Below, piece after piece: positions 1 to 12,498 of a stretch of DNA of 64,000 bases. The stretch spans positions 1 through 64,000 of the forward strand of contig CAUEEP010000433.1 in assembly GCA_958450365.1 (NCBI GenBank). Direction: 5' to 3'. Both the position numbers and the translations under genes were made by a program. This stretch comes from Mesorhabditis belari (taxonomy: Eukaryota > Nematoda > Chromadorea > Rhabditida > Rhabditidae). The notes below the pieces were generated by a model. It saw nothing but the letters and a program-made list of their open reading frames with translations, was not told the DNA's origin and did no database searches. How positions within the stretch are numbered: the first letter of the stretch is position 1; the number at the start of each line of letters is the position of its first letter.

Positions 1-1488
1 ACTGAATAAATGTAGGATAAAATCGAGTTAAGTAAAATTGGCACAGGGGTGAAATCTTTTCCTGTGGGTAAAAGTGCTTTGAGCGAGTAACGGTAGTACT
101 GAAACTTGTTGTTTTATTTAATAAATTGTTCTAATAATATATAATAATCCTGCCGAAATTCTAACTAGTCGGAGTGTTTTGAAACCATTTTTTTAAATTC
201 TACCCATTGGTAGGATTACATTTTAAGACGACTGTAAGTTGAGTTGATTGTTTGAAAAAGAATGGTTAAGTTGGACTTTATAAATGCTTGTAACTGGACT
301 GTTTCTCTCAATAAATGGCATTCTTGTCTTCTCCTTTGTTAAATTTTAAGTGCATTCACTCAACGATAAGCTGAGTAAATTGAAATTTGACGAGAGGGAA
401 ACACACTCCACACTCTAAGTTTGTTCACAATAGCCTTTTGCATAAGTTACATGATTGCTCAAATGTAATTTCCGGCATTTGTCGGTCTTCCCGCACCATT
501 CTACCTTTTATGTCGGTCAATTACTTTTTTTTACCACTTACAAAGCCTAAGCCGTACCAAAAAATTAGCCAAAACCAAAAAGCAAGTACAAGTAAATCAT
601 TTACGGGAGGTCAGAAAGGTCAGAATGGTGCAGAAAGTGTAAAAGATGCCTAATTTCCTTAGACATTAGAAGATTGAGAAGAAGCCGGAAAATTGCGAAG
701 TCATCACATCCAAATGCGAGGCGTGTTGAGAGTCGAGAATAATCGAGCTTTTGCCCGTTTCCTGTTTCATGAGTTTTTGCTGCCCCTACGGATCGAAATC
801 CTTGGGATGAATCCAAAATTCACAGCGGCTCCCTTCAGCACCTTTTACAGGCCTTGGGGTCCCATTCCGACCGACGGAGAACCCGCCCCTTGTGGTCAAA
901 ATGAGCCGGAATCGGGTTTGCCACTTGTACAGCCATGGTTCGCTTGGGAAGTTGTGACCACATGGGGCAGACAACGGATTGGTTACCGGATGACCCAAAA
1001 ATGGACGCTTCCGATTTGAGAAGTGAAAAGGAACTATATGACCAAAAACTAGTATGCCAGATCGAGCGATTGTGCTCGCGCCCAGGGAACATATAATTAT
1101 TTTTTTGCATTTTAAAGCCCAAAAGCTTCAAATTTTTGAACAGTAAAAATGGTTTTTACAAGATTTTACAAGATAGAACTGATGGAAACAACGCAATTTT
1201 TACAAGATAGAACTGATAGAACTTCTAAACTTAACTCTAATAGACCTGTGAAAGTCTGAAAAAAAGAGTTCAGACTGGTACAATTGCAAGTACAGAATTG
1301 GGCGTTGACGCTATTCTTAATGACTAATATTCCTGCAATTTTACAAGATTTTTGGTGGTAAAATGAGAAGTAAGTAAAAAGTGCAAAGAAAGTCTGCAAT
1401 TTGAATTTTACAGTAAGATTATGCATCTTATCGTAATCTTTAGAGTTTTAGAGTTGTAGAGTAGAGTTAGGAGCAAAACAGTTTTAGT
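1..1488. other. No confident gene
   Basis: No convincing exon is seen. AT-rich sequence carries several AATAAA motifs. The stretch from about 690 to 1020 is less AT-rich and open in more than one frame on both strands, but no splice-consistent model or family could be made from it. Confidence 0.4.
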
Positions 1489-1515
1489 TCAATTCAACAG
1501 CTTTCTTAATCTCAC

Positions 1516-2412
1516 CTTGAACACGGAAGCGAAATAGTAAAGTCGGTCATCGATCGTTATTCCCATATAGTTTTTCATGTCCTCTTGTCCAGTGAAAGCG
1601 CCGAAAATCCGTTGGCTAAATTGTCGTATTTTAAAGCATATTCTAGAAGCCATTCTGCAGTATTCTAGACAATTTAGAAGCTTTAAAAACCTCACGCCAA
1701 GTCCAAAGATGCCAAAACAAGCGTAGAGACCGGCTACCGTGAAATGAATAACTAAAAGCGGCAAGATCCCCCACCAACGCTTGAAAAGGAATTGGAAATT
1801 GACTGAAACAGGAAATAAAAGCTAATTTGCAATAAAATACTATTAAGAATAAGTAGTTTCAACAATCTTTGGCTAATGATCACTTCATAAAACAAAACCC
1901 CTGTGATCATCTGAGCAGTTGAAAGAGACAATGCACTCCAAGAAGACTCAGCGGATTGAGCAAAAGTGTGCATGTAGAAAACCAATGCCCACCAATTCTG
2001 CCAAATAGGAGCCAGAACGAGAGAAATTCTTCGATATACAAAAGAAACCACGTTTGTTGATTAGAAAGACCTTAAAAGATTGAATTTCAACGAATCCAAA
2101 AGTCAAAACTAACCATTTCCCTTGTGACTTTATTCAATTACGGAAAAAGTAGATGTTATAGATTGAGATTATTGCTGACGATTTTCTTGTATTTTGTTGC
2201 GTATACTCATTGAATCCGTCACGATCACGGTAGAGAAGGAAAATGTTGAAAATGATTCCAGCCGAGGTGGCAATTGTAGTGCCAATTGAATAGTTAAGTG
2301 AAGCTCGTCTTCCATTTCTTGAACAAAGATATAGCTTTTTGGTCACTTTCAATGGCAAGACTCTGATGAAAGAATGAATACTTTGTAACGGAGATGTTCT
2401 AAACGGGGCCAT
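1516..2412 (-). CDS. Partial multi-pass membrane protein, family unknown
   Basis: I do not recognise this gene. At least four exon-like blocks lie on the minus strand. The first (2412 down to about 2185) starts MAPFRTSPLQ, has a basic stretch, and then a hydrophobic segment near IATSAGIIFNIFLLY. The next (about 2057-1865) has NWWALVFYMHTF and further hydrophobic segments. A third (about 1795-1700) reads KRWWGILPLLVIHFTVAG. A fourth (about 1654-1516) ends FASVFK before a GTGAGA donor. The last two blocks join in phase across a 36-nt-class intron. Hydrophobic spans separated by short loops suggest 4-6 membrane helices. A Frag1/DRAM-like membrane protein is a guess only. The 3' end is not found, so the gene may be truncated or may continue in poorly recognisable exons below 1500. 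Confidence 0.45.
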
Positions 2413-4432
2413 GTACTCGGGCTATAGTCTTAGACTGACTTGAGCTAGTCTTAGTGACTCTGACTGAGTTAGTTCAGGCCAGATAAGACAAAACACCAGT
2501 TCTCAGTCAGACAAAGCCAAATCTAGATTTGCCAGGGTAAGGTTGTGGGCTAGGCCAGCAATCAGATTTTAGGCAAAAATGACTAAAAGACTTTTGTGGG
2601 TCCGCAGCAGCTATAAGCCAGAAGCTGACTTCAAACCTGGCCCTGGTCTCACCTTACTTGGCTTGAACCACAGAAAAAATTACTTGAAACAAGGTCGTGA
2701 ATGGACAAATTGCTATTCAATGTAATGGCAAAAGATAATATAAATCTTTTCTTAAAAGGATTGGTTCATTCTTCAGGACAGACTCGAGGTACAATAAGAA
2801 CAATAAGAACAATAAGAATGATTTCGTGTTTCCTATCCATTGGGTAAATAGTTCCCGTTTCCTGAATCCTTTCCAAAGCCAACTTTGAACTGTCTGGGAA
2901 ATTACATGAGTCAGGAAGAAAAGAGAAAAATAAAAAGGAAATGATTGCGAGTGTTTTAAACCAAAAAAGGATAAATGATATGAAATCGTTGAATGAATTT
3001 GAAATCTGAAAATCCATCCTGGGTAGAAACTTATGAAAGGGATTAAAGCATGAGCTCGGTAAATCTCTTGAAGCATTAGTCAGAAAATTGTTTTCATAAT
3101 TCTTTGAAAGTCAGACATGCTTCAAAACCGATTCAGACATTTTTCAGCTTCCATCAGGATTTCCGGATAAAAGATTGTCAGGAATCAAGAATGCTATAAA
3201 CTAAAGTTGATTAAGGATAGAAAAACATGAGACAACATTACTGTAGCTGTAGTTTCTCGGCTTTTTTCTTTGCCTTGCTTTCTTTGTTTTTCAAAGCTAT
3301 TGTACCTTCCCCAAAGTCCAAAAAGTTTCCAAATTGTTTTTCGAAACCGCACTTGAAAGGGTCCAGTTGTGATTTTCCTTTGCTCCATTTGTCTGTAGCC
3401 AAAAGGAAACAATCTTGAAATCAGGACAATATTGAATGAAACTCATTCAATGCACTTTAAAGACTGAATAAGAGAATTCAAAAGAAGTTGATTAAAAAAA
3501 GCATGAGCTAAAGGAAATCTCTTGAATGGAACGTCAAATAGAGAACTTTGATGACTTATGATCTTATTTTCGACCCCAAAAATGCTCAGAAAAAGAAAAT
3601 AGTCACGTTTGGAACGTTTATCTTTTTTCTAAATCATAAAATTACCCCTTAAAACCTCCTATTTACCGTTTAGCATCCAAATATTGGAACTTGTGAGGCA
3701 AAACTTTAAGTACAAATGAAAAATTTACCGAAACTTTGCGTATTTGATTTGGAAACTTGCTGAGATTCTTTGAACTTCTATAAAATTCTATGAAATTCTA
3801 TAAAATCAGTTCTATAGCTAATTTAAATCAAGTACCAAGCTTTTTTCAAAACAACAACTTGAAAGTACAATAACTACATTCATCATGGTTGCATTTCAAA
3901 GAAAATCATTCAGGCGATGCCAAATCACTCAAGTCATGGTGGGTTTCGCAAGGAAACGGGTTCTTTGTACCAAATTCTGTGTCCAATTCTGAATAGACGA
4001 ATCGAAAGTGTCCAGTGATCGGTGAAGAAATTATTCATAGATCACGTTCTAGACCAAATTTTCCAAGCCAAGCCAGGCCAGGCTACAGTTCAACCCCAGA
4101 AAAGCAATAATTGCCTGGAAATCTATGAAAAGAAGTTGTATAAAGGGGATTTATGAAGGGAAAAGGTCAGGAGATGTTTCGCAAAAAGATTCGCATAAAG
4201 AGAATCGAAAGGACAAAGGGAAAACTTCAAGAACGGATCGAAGATGACAAGCCAGTACAAGTCTAACACCAAAACATGCCTTGTCCAACATGTTTAGGTT
4301 TGGTTTAAACCCGTGGTAGACAAGAATGAACAAGATTGTTTCGGCATAAATCAATTTTCTGAATGAACCTGTTCCAGAATGAACCAATTTCAGGTCAAGC
4401 GAAAATGCATGAAAAACACCATAGAAGGTCTA
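2413..4432. other. Gene-poor spacer
   Basis: No supported gene. The part at 2420-2660 and a patch near 4060-4090 are made of short CCAGGCC/GGCTAG-type words that recur across the window. Hydrophobic open frames at 2720-3080 (-) look like translated T-rich sequence, not exons. Confidence 0.4.
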
Positions 4433-5687
4433 TTAGGTTGGTGCAAAAGAAATTTCGGTCGATATAAAATGTTCTTATTTTTAATCTGAAGAGCTTATTT
4501 GATGTTCTTTTGTGCATTTGTACTCTTGGATATTTACTTTATTTTCGCATTTTTTCAAAGTCAGAGCTTTCACTTTTTTAATTGATTTTTGCTTTAGATC
4601 ATGGTGGATCAAAAGTATGTTCTGCGCACGTGTCTTCTCTATGACTTCAAATGGGCAAAAACCGCTGCTGATTCACATCGTGATCTCTGTTCCGCCTTTG
4701 GAGAACAGGTTATCACCGAAAGATCATGCCAGCTCTGGTTTGCCCAATTCCGAGATGGTAATGAATCCCTTGAAGACGAATCGCATGGACATCGTGCCAC
4801 AGCCATCGACAACAATGAATTGGAACAATTAATTGAAGCTGATCCAATGCAAACAACACGAGAACTTGCCAAACATCTCAATGTGATCATTCAACAATTG
4901 TACGCCATTTGGAAATAATTGGAAAGACAAATCGTGAATGGACAATGGGTTCCACATCAATTGAGTGTTGAGAATCTAGGAGCACGCGTTTCGATCAGCC
5001 ATATCTTGCTCCATAAGTCGAAAAGAAGCCATTTTTTGAGAATATCTTGACGATGGATGAGAAGTGGATTCACTTTGATAATACTTCTCGAAAAAGACAA
5101 TGGCTGAGCAAGGTCAAGCGCCAATTCCAACTCCAAAGCCGGATTATCATGGGCGCAAAGTGATGTTGTCTTGCTGGTGGAATATCAATGGACTTGTTCA
5201 TTTTGAATTATTAGAGCCCGGAAAAACAGTCGATTCATCTTATTTTATTCAACAACTCAAGAAGGTTGACGAAATTTTGCGTGAAAAAGGCCTAAATCCC
5301 TCAACTATCAACTTTCTCCGTGATAATGCTCCAGCTCACACGGCAAAAACCTCTTGTAAGGAACTAGAGAAGCTAGGATGGAAGGTCTTACCACATGCGC
5401 CGTATAGTCAGACTTAGCACCCTCCGATTTTCACCTTTTCAGATCGATGCAACATTCCCTTGAGAATTGCCAGTTTAAGAATGCAAAAGAAGTCGAAATT
5501 GGGTGACCAACTACTTTGCATCACAGAATCAAGCGTTCTTTGAGAAGGGGATCCGCAATCTGAAGCAACGTTGGAGGGATGTCATAGATAATAATGGTGC
5601 TTATTGTTTTAAATAAATTGTTATCTAAAAAAATTTTGGATGACTTTAATGTTTGTAAAAAACGAAATTTCATTTGCACCAACCTAG
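4433..5687 (+). mobile_element. Mariner transposon, degenerate copy
   Basis: The ends are inverted copies (TTAGGTTGGTGCAAAAGAAA at the left; its complement at the right) flanked by TA. The transposase reading frame starts at 4601 (MVDQKYVLRT). It keeps the N-terminal helix-turn-helix region, including the mariner-like block LIEADPMQTTRELAKHL. It is broken near 4917 by a stop/frameshift and then resumes with TMDEKW (first catalytic Asp) near 5050 and RDNAPAHTA (second Asp) near 5320. The third catalytic block (normally HPPYSPDLAP) is damaged: it reads HAPYSQT then stop. No active transposase can be read from this copy. Confidence 0.92.
4601..5640 (+). pseudogene. Mariner transposase (broken)
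   Basis: Two recognisable halves of a DD34D mariner transposase are separated by a stop and frameshift around 4915-5100. The N-terminal DNA-binding half spans 4601-4917 and the catalytic half 5040-5417. Degraded C-terminal sequence continues to about 5620. The gene ends just inside the right terminal repeat, as in intact mariners. Multiple stops after 5417 show decay. Confidence 0.9.
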
Positions 5688-5808
5688 TAATTGTTCCTAC
5701 ATTGTTCCTAGAGTAAAATTACCAGGCCAAGACAAGCCAAACAGTAAGTAAGTAAGTCAAACAACTAGATAATTTGCGCTTGAGCAACTCGAGAAGATCT
5801 TAAAGTCC

Positions 5809-6669
5809 TTGCGATCTTTTCCGAGAAAATCCCTGGGTTGACGCTTTAAACCGTGGTAAAACTACGGTATCCCTTCAATTTACGCGAAATTTCATTTTTT
5901 TTATTCTTGTTCATTTCATTTATTCTTTTGAAGGCCTTTTCAAATAAAAAGTCAAAACAAAGCTTCCGCCATAGAAAATGATAAAAACTACTTAACTTAA
6001 CATTAGTTGACATCAAGTTCGTGGAACAGATCGTCGGGAAGAAGGTGGATCTAAAAACTCTACAAACAAAGCTTCCGCCACAGAAAATGCTGTTAAAAAC
6101 GGAACTTAGCTTTATCCTTTTTGTTTACTAAAAAGAAATGCGGCTGTTTCCCTGAATCACCTTTTGAAAGTTTCGGTGGTCTTTTGTCAAAAAGTTCGTT
6201 TCGTGGTCTTTTGCAATTTTTTTTGATAAAAAGTCTTCTGAAATTGTTTTTTATTTTATTAAGTTCCACATGCACAAGTTTATTTGATCAGAATTCAAAG
6301 AACAAGCGTATGAACAACAATTTTAGCATTCCAGCAAAACGCAAGGCTTGGTACGCATTGCGTTATCTCGGACACGCAAATGTTTGTGAAGACCTTCACA
6401 TACAGCCAAGAGAGATATCCTTGCCAACTTTGTGATATCCTATTGAGCCCACGAGGGATTTTGTGCAATGTCGCCCAACGTCGACCCCAACTTTCAAACG
6501 ACCATGATTCAGGGAAACAGCCAGAAACGCAACTACATCAGAAAACGCAAAAGAATAAAATGAAAGGAACAAGAATAAAAAAATGAAATTTCGCACAGAT
6601 TAGGAGGAGTACGGTAGTTTTTACCACGCTTGAAAGCGCCAACCCAGGATTTTCTCGAAAAAGGTCGCA
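5809..6669. mobile_element. Non-autonomous DNA element, ~115-bp terminal inverted repeats (family with 62502-63148)
   Basis: The left arm (from GCGATCTTTTCCGAGAAAAT) matches the reverse complement of the right arm (ending ATTTTCTCGAAAAAGGTCGC) over about 115 bp. Both arms include a GCTTT...CGTGGTAAAA...CTACNGTA block and a CGAAATTTCATTTTTTTATT block. The interior codes for nothing recognised. It contains a short direct repeat, AAAGCTTCCGCCAYAGAAAA, at about 5959 and 6067. A second copy sits in a phospholipase intron. Confidence 0.8.
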
Positions 6670-6869
6670 ATTCTTAAATTGGCCCAGTAATAGATTCAAG
6701 ACTCTCACATCACTCTAGGAGAATTTCCAAGAAAAGGAGGGATTTTTTCACTATTAGTTGAGTAAAAAACAAGTGCAACTGGACTGAAAATGTGTTTTGT
6801 ATGTTCTATGCAGTAGATATTGTAGAAAGTGATACAATGAACGATGATGCATCCATTTATTGAACTCAT

Positions 6870-9800
6870 TTACTTCTTTGAGTCCCAGTTCATTGCAATA
6901 CATTCTTGAGTGGGAAACCAATTTTTGCACAATTCGGCCTCTTTTCCTTTGATTGCGTTTTCTTTCACTTTCTTCAGCTCAGTCAGAACAATTGTGTAAA
7001 CAGTCGTTTTGCAGTTGGATCGCTGAAAACTTCGCTTGGCTAACTATGGCAGTTTTCAGTCTCAGCTTGGATTTTCCAACAACTTCAGCAATACAATTGG
7101 GAAATCATATACTGCTAAGCACTTGTCCAGGTCTAAGAGTTCCTAAAAAAACCCACATTTTTGATTTTTCCTTCTGAAAGACTGTATGATGCACATTTCT
7201 CAGCAACTCTCCCAGCGAACACCGTTGGTTCCAAGTCTTTCCCTTGTGGATCATCGAGAAAATCTTTCACCCAGTCAAGGGCAATCTGGCAATGTAACAT
7301 TTATCAGCAGAACTAGCTTTAACGTTAAAATTTGGTTACTCACCGGACAAAACTCGCAGAAAGCCAGCTTTGTCATATCAGCCGCGGAAATTGTTGCTGG
7401 ATCGGGTTTCTTCGGGTCTGGAATGTCGACACAAATATCATCGATTCCAGTGATTTTCTGAATCCAATCACAGCATTTGATCACGTTCACAAAATGCCTA
7501 AAGAGTTGATGTTTTGGAGAATGCTGGCTTTTACAATTCACCGATATTTTCTCCCTCATAGTTACATTCTTGCACCATTGAGACCAATCCGAGGAGAATG
7601 GAGCGAGAATGCGGGAATGCTCGAAAGAGTGGCCCACCAGAGTCACCCTGGAGTTGAAATTTGTTTGATCAAAGCGAAAATTGAATGTAAACGAGTGTGT
7701 GATTATGTTCATCACTACCGCCAAACGAAAACCAATTGCAGTGCTCAGTGATCATGAAACAAATCTCTCACTGCACATCCGCGCGAAATGCGTTTTCTGA
7801 TGAAATTTCTTCTAATCTATACCATTCGACGTAGAATTGTGTGCTGATTTCAACTTTTTCAATATTATTATAGCATCACTTCTTAATAAACTCTAAGATT
7901 TTTGAACATTTTGAGCATTAAAATAAAGATAACATGGAAAAAGCTGTCCTTTTGCGCTGTTTTCTGGTGCTCGTCCCTAAAACCATAACCATAACATAAC
8001 TTTTTATAGAAAGGATATTTTTGCATACTTTTTTACCAAAATAACTGCAACAAAATGTAAAAGAAAAAATTATTAAACGAAATTTTTTTTTCTAATAAAC
8101 TTTTTTTGAAAACCAGGCCTCCAAACTTTACCCATGTTTTCGGAAAATTGGTGGACTTTCTATTGGGTTGGGGAGAATGAGTCGGCGCCGAAATTTAAAG
8201 AAACTTTTTGCACCCATAAAACCTTCTTTAAATACACGTTTTGTTTCATCAAAATGGTCCACTATTTCTTTACAAAATGGCTTTTGAGAGATTCCACAAA
8301 GCTTTTCTTTTTTGGGATTTTATGGATTCCCAAACACAGCTAATCAAAATGACAAAAAGTCCGACTCATTGCTTGAACAGTTTCTTCCACATAAACCTCC
8401 TTTGGTGTTTATATAAAAAAAAGATAGAGCACACTCAATTACATAAGTTACCAAATTTTCAGGAAGATCCCTCCAACCGTTTACTCTAGATGACAGTTTA
8501 TCGATTTTGTGAAAAAATGATCCTTTGTTGAGTTGAGGCGCTGTTTGAGTTCTCTTTTAAATATTATTTTGTAGAGAATTAGTTACCCTTCTACGGATAT
8601 CAAACGCATATCATTTGACAAAGTCTGCTATAAGTTTTAGAAATTTCTTTGATTTTCGGCGCCGACTCATTCTCCCCAACCCAATACTTTAAAAACTCTA
8701 GGTTTATAAAATAATTTGTTTGATGTTAAAATGTAAAAAAACTTTTCAAAGCTCTTCTTTTAAATAAAAACAAAGCGAAATCTGATTGCAGACTAGAAAA
8801 TTTTTGCTATGATCTTGAAAATATGATCGACTTTTAATTTTTTGGACTCTTCAGAAAGAGCTGCTTTTTGGTCAGACGGCTTTCAAAATCATTATGATCT
8901 TTGGAATCAGCACAAAATTCTGCGTCGAATGGTATATATTAGAAGAAATTTCATCAGAAAACACATTTTTACCATGTTTCGCGCCGATGTACACTTTTCA
9001 ATCTTGGAAAAAACGAAAACCTGTACCTCACAAGCACCCGCATCCAAACTATAAGCACAGAGTTGAGTTTCATCAAACCGTTCCTTATCATCAGCATCCG
9101 ATATTCTTGCTTTACATCCTTCTACACTCCAAATAAGATTCATGATAAGTGATTGGAGAATCGCAGGTTGAGAATTAGCACTTGTATTCATCATTCCCCA
9201 TCCAATGATCTGCCCCTCGGCGAGACTTGGCTTAGCTTTCGGGATCACGATTCGATTGATCTTTTCACCGAATAGAAGAGGGTATTTGAGCTGAATTGAA
9301 ATAAAATCTGAATCTTTTTCTAAACAGCTATCTTGTCAAAACCTGCAAAAGAGCCACGTCTCCTCGTCGAATCCCATTAAACCCTATCTCTACGTCTTTT
9401 AGAGTAAAATATGCAGCCACGAATCTTCTCATCTAAATCTTCTCATCTAAATCTTCACATCTTCAATCTTCAATCTTCTCATCTTCTTATCAAAGTTTAG
9501 ATTAAGTTAAAGACTAGATTTGAAGCTTTAAAAGGAACAAGAAAAAGACCGACGTGAGTTGTGTCCAATGGCTGTTTGACTCGTTTAGTTCCCACCAAAA
9601 CGAGGAGATCTTTCGCCAGTACGAGGCTGAAAGGGAAAGTGCAAAGCCTTGCTCAAAACCCAACTATCGTAATTATTCTAATCTACCCTTCTCCAATAGA
9701 ATACCCCTCTCTCGACCCCTCAAAATCGAGACTTTTCCGGACTTCTTTTTAGCTAGAATGGGAGATTTAGGTTTAGATAGAAGAATTTCATCCTCGGTAG

Positions 9801-11039
9801 TAAAATTGGAAACATCGGATCATTTATCACTTTCAAAAAATTCAAAGATTTCCACAGGGATTTTTTTGGGAGATTCTTTATGGGGTCTGGGTAAGAAAAT
9901 AATTTCACATTTAAACATGTTTTTGGTGCGTTTTGAACCAAGGTCTATCGTTTCGAATACAAGGTGAGCCATAATTGTCGCAACAAGGTATCACGCTGAT
10001 TGAAGGACAATAACTCATTGATTTAAGCTTCATTTCTGGTTTTATTTTGTGTTTTTATTGTATTTGGAATATAATTGAGACTTTTTCATATAAAATGTGT
10101 TGTTTTTTAGAATGGCTGGAAAATCCCCATCGACAATCGATCATCGAATTGCACAAGCGAGGAGTCTCGGTGCCGGAGTATAATAAGCGTCTTAAAGTCG
10201 ACAGAAGTGTCATTTTCCGGACTATACGAAACTATGGGAACAATTGCTGATGCACCAAGAAGCGGTAGACGTCCAACTGTCGTCACAAAGACAACATCAA
10301 GCGAGTGAGGGACCGAATTTGGAAGAAGCCAAACCAGTCGGCAAGGCAAATGGCAAAGAAGATGGCGATTTCAAGCACCTCAAAAATAGGCGCAAACTTA
10401 CTGCTTACAAGAAAAACAAGGCTCAACTTCTTTTGAGTGCCGCTAAAAACAAGCGGAAATTGAAAGCGGATCAGTTATTAACGCGCCTCAATGGAATCGA
10501 CCATCACAATATGTTTTTCACAGATGAAAAGATATTTACCTTTCTAGAAGCCAGAGCTTATTCAAAGCCCCAGAAAACATAGAAAGCTTGAAGAAATCAC
10601 CGTTGAAAGTGTGGGAAGAGCTCGATCCAGCCTATTTGGTCGCCACCATTGACGCCTTCCCAAAACGCCTGCTCAAATGCTAATGATGGCCGATTCGAAT
10701 TTGATATTTCATTTATAATTGTTACTGTACAATAAATGTTATTCAGTGAAAAATTTGTCTTTTTTCCTCTTGTCTGCCTTAAAATCAGAACTTTATTTTG
10801 TTGCGCCAATTACGGCGCACCCTGTAGTTTTTAACAATTTTAAAATATTGGTTCAAGTGGGGGACCCCTACCTACTTTTTGGCCGACCGATTTTGGGGGG
10901 TTGAAAAATAGAAGACCCGGGTCTATTGGAATATTTACGGTACTCACCGTTTTGGCTGCTGCACCATCTCTTCCAAACAATGTGCAGCTGTGAGATCCAT
11001 TCCCGGGCAATCACCGTTCCCCCGCAAGCATACATCCAG
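6870..11039 (-). CDS. Trypsin-like serine protease with C-terminal saposin-like domain; frameshift in the His exon
   Basis: This is predicted to be a secreted peptidase of family S1. Minus-strand exons in order: 11039-10948 (YACGGTVIAREW, then TAAHC with the catalytic His), 9424-9343 (GDVALL, catalytic Asp), 9290-9027 (IIGWGMMNTS...QLCAYSLDAGACE), 7647-7535 (GDSGGPLF, catalytic Ser), 7497-7344 (CCDWIQKIT, the usual C-terminal helix, then a Pro-rich linker and CEFC), about 7285-7218, and two exons to the stop at 6870. The tail CEFC...DKC...ELC...QEC has saposin-B-like cysteine spacing. Phases agree except in the His exon: CGGTVIAREW and LTAAHC are in different frames, so one base appears lost. 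This is either a pseudogene or an assembly error. The signal-peptide exon was not found. Introns hold a deleted mariner and a MITE. AATAAA follows the stop. Confidence 0.8.
8163..8684. mobile_element. MITE with TTGGGTTGGGG ends, copy 1
   Basis: About 31 bp of near-perfect inverted termini (TTGGGTTGGGGAGAATGAGT and its complement) are flanked by TA on both sides, which points to Tc1/mariner-type mobilisation. The element lies inside the protease intron between the GACE and GDSGGP exons. It is closely similar along its length to 24303-24822. No transposase is encoded. Confidence 0.9.
9420..9500. repeat. Short tandem ATCTTCTCATCTAA/ATCTTC repeat
   Basis: Imperfect tandem copies of ATCTTCTCATCTAA and CAATCTT lie immediately upstream (gene sense) of the protease Asp exon. 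They occupy the place where the acceptor polypyrimidine tract should be, which makes that exon boundary uncertain. Confidence 0.7.
9960..10824 (+). mobile_element. Mariner-like element, internally deleted
   Basis: The termini CAAGGTGAGCCATAATTGTC and the right end (complement CAGGGTGCGCCGTAATTGGC) are inverted repeats flanked by TA. The transposase keeps the N-terminal part (MAGKSPS..., DRSVIFRTI, then GTIADAPRSGRRP in another frame) and MFFTDEKIFT with the first catalytic Asp. It then jumps directly to LEARAYSKPQK and KVWEELDPAYL, which belong to the C-terminus. The middle of the catalytic domain is therefore deleted. It sits in a protease intron. Confidence 0.85.
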
Positions 11040-11063
11040 CTAAAGTTGCTGTTTTCGATTTTG

Positions 11064-11616
11064 CAGGGTGATCAAAAAGTCCCCGCACACTTGTAAATGA
11101 CTCATTTTTTAAATGAAAGCTAAAACAAAAGGCTAAAACAAAATTTCCCGTATTTTATAGTATTTTGATGCTGAAATTCTGATGAACATTTTTATAAGTA
11201 AGACTCCGATCAGAAATTTTTACCCTTTTCAAGAAGCCTGCATTCGAGGCAAACCGCCCATCAGACAAACACAGTTTCGCATGTTTTTGAAGACTATTTT
11301 ACGTTTTTATTTTGACGAGAGATTTGATTCTTTTAAAATAACAATTGAACTGTTACTTGAAACAAAATTGTAGATTTAAAAGGTCTTTTGAAGGATTTTT
11401 CAATTGAAAAGAGTTTCAAATAGGTGAGCGCGATGACAGTTTGCCTCCAGCGCACTACAATGGTTCTTTGAAGAGCTAGGTGGCTTTGATCAGGATGGTT
11501 TAGGTGTAGAAATGCTCCCCAGAGTTTCAGCTTCAAAATACGATATAGTAAGTTGAATTTCGATTTGGGTTTTAGCTGAAAAATCGAGCTTCTTTTGTAA
11601 CTTTTTGATCACCATG
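11064..11616. mobile_element. Short inverted-terminal element (GGTGATCAAAAAGT ends)
   Basis: The left end CAGGGTGATCAAAAAGT and right end ACTTTTTGATCACCATG are inverted. TA is visible at the right flank only. The interior is non-coding as far as I can see. It lies just 5' of the protease His exon and may separate it from the missing first exons. Confidence 0.6.
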
Positions 11617-12498
11617 TAAAGAGGAGTAGTTAAAGTCTAACAGAAAGAGAAGTAGTTAAAGTCGAAATGCTTAGGCCAGCCGTGTGAACCCAGAAAAAGG
11701 GATCAGAACCCAGAAAAGCCAGGGCTAAATCACATCAAATTAGCCTGCCAATTCTAGGTTCAACACCGAAAAAACCCTGACTGATTTGAGATTTGACCAA
11801 GCTGCTCAAAAGATTGACTTTGTGGTTCGTTAGCAAAAATGATCATCGACAAAAACACAACAAAAACAAAAAGGCAAAAATGATCACTGACCCTTTACTC
11901 GTATTTATAAAGATGGCCGCCATGAATGGATAGTGATTCATCACTTCTCCACCATTATAAACCTTCAGAACACGTTTCTGAACTGATAAATATTACATTT
12001 TCTAGAAATTTTCCTTAAGCAAGACTTGAACTTCCATTATAAAGCTTACATCACTTTCATTATGCCCAAAAACCATCCACGGTAAAAAACAAAGAATACT
12101 TATTTTGTAGAATGACATAATTTGTACAAAACGCTTGAAAAGTTGGCTAAATATTTTTGTTTTCTTGATTTTCACAAGTCTTTTTGTACATCAAGTCTAG
12201 AATTTTAATGAAACTTGAAAAGTAAAAATGAAAAAGAAAAAAAGCACGTGAAACTTCAACGCAATGCTAATGAAGCACAAAGTTCGACATCAAAATCGAA
12301 AGTGCAATTTGTCAGAAGATAAAGATCGAATGGAATTTCCTTTTCATTTCGATCTTTTCTTTCAGTCAAGAAAGCCAGAGCTTGTCGTTGTTTTGCTCAA
12401 ATGACTGTCTGCAAACAGTGTCAGCTCAAATTACTAGCGCTAAGCATTCTGAATTTTTGTGTGAAGCTTCACACAGATTCATTTTTTTCTGATTTTAG

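Noticed and set aside
693..1131. Overlapping open frames on both strands in a less AT-rich patch
   Set aside because: Open in several frames at once, with no splice-consistent extension and no recognisable motif.
2717..3076. Hydrophobic minus-strand frame resembling a membrane protein
   Set aside because: The hydrophobicity comes from T-rich DNA, it overlaps another frame of similar length, and there is no family motif or splice structure.
7531..7533. Serine protease ending at this TAA
   Set aside because: A GTAAAAG donor overlaps it, and splicing to 7497 adds the standard trypsin C-terminal helix in phase.
7332..7751. 139-residue plus-strand frame
   Set aside because: Antisense shadow of the protease catalytic Ser exon and linker exon.
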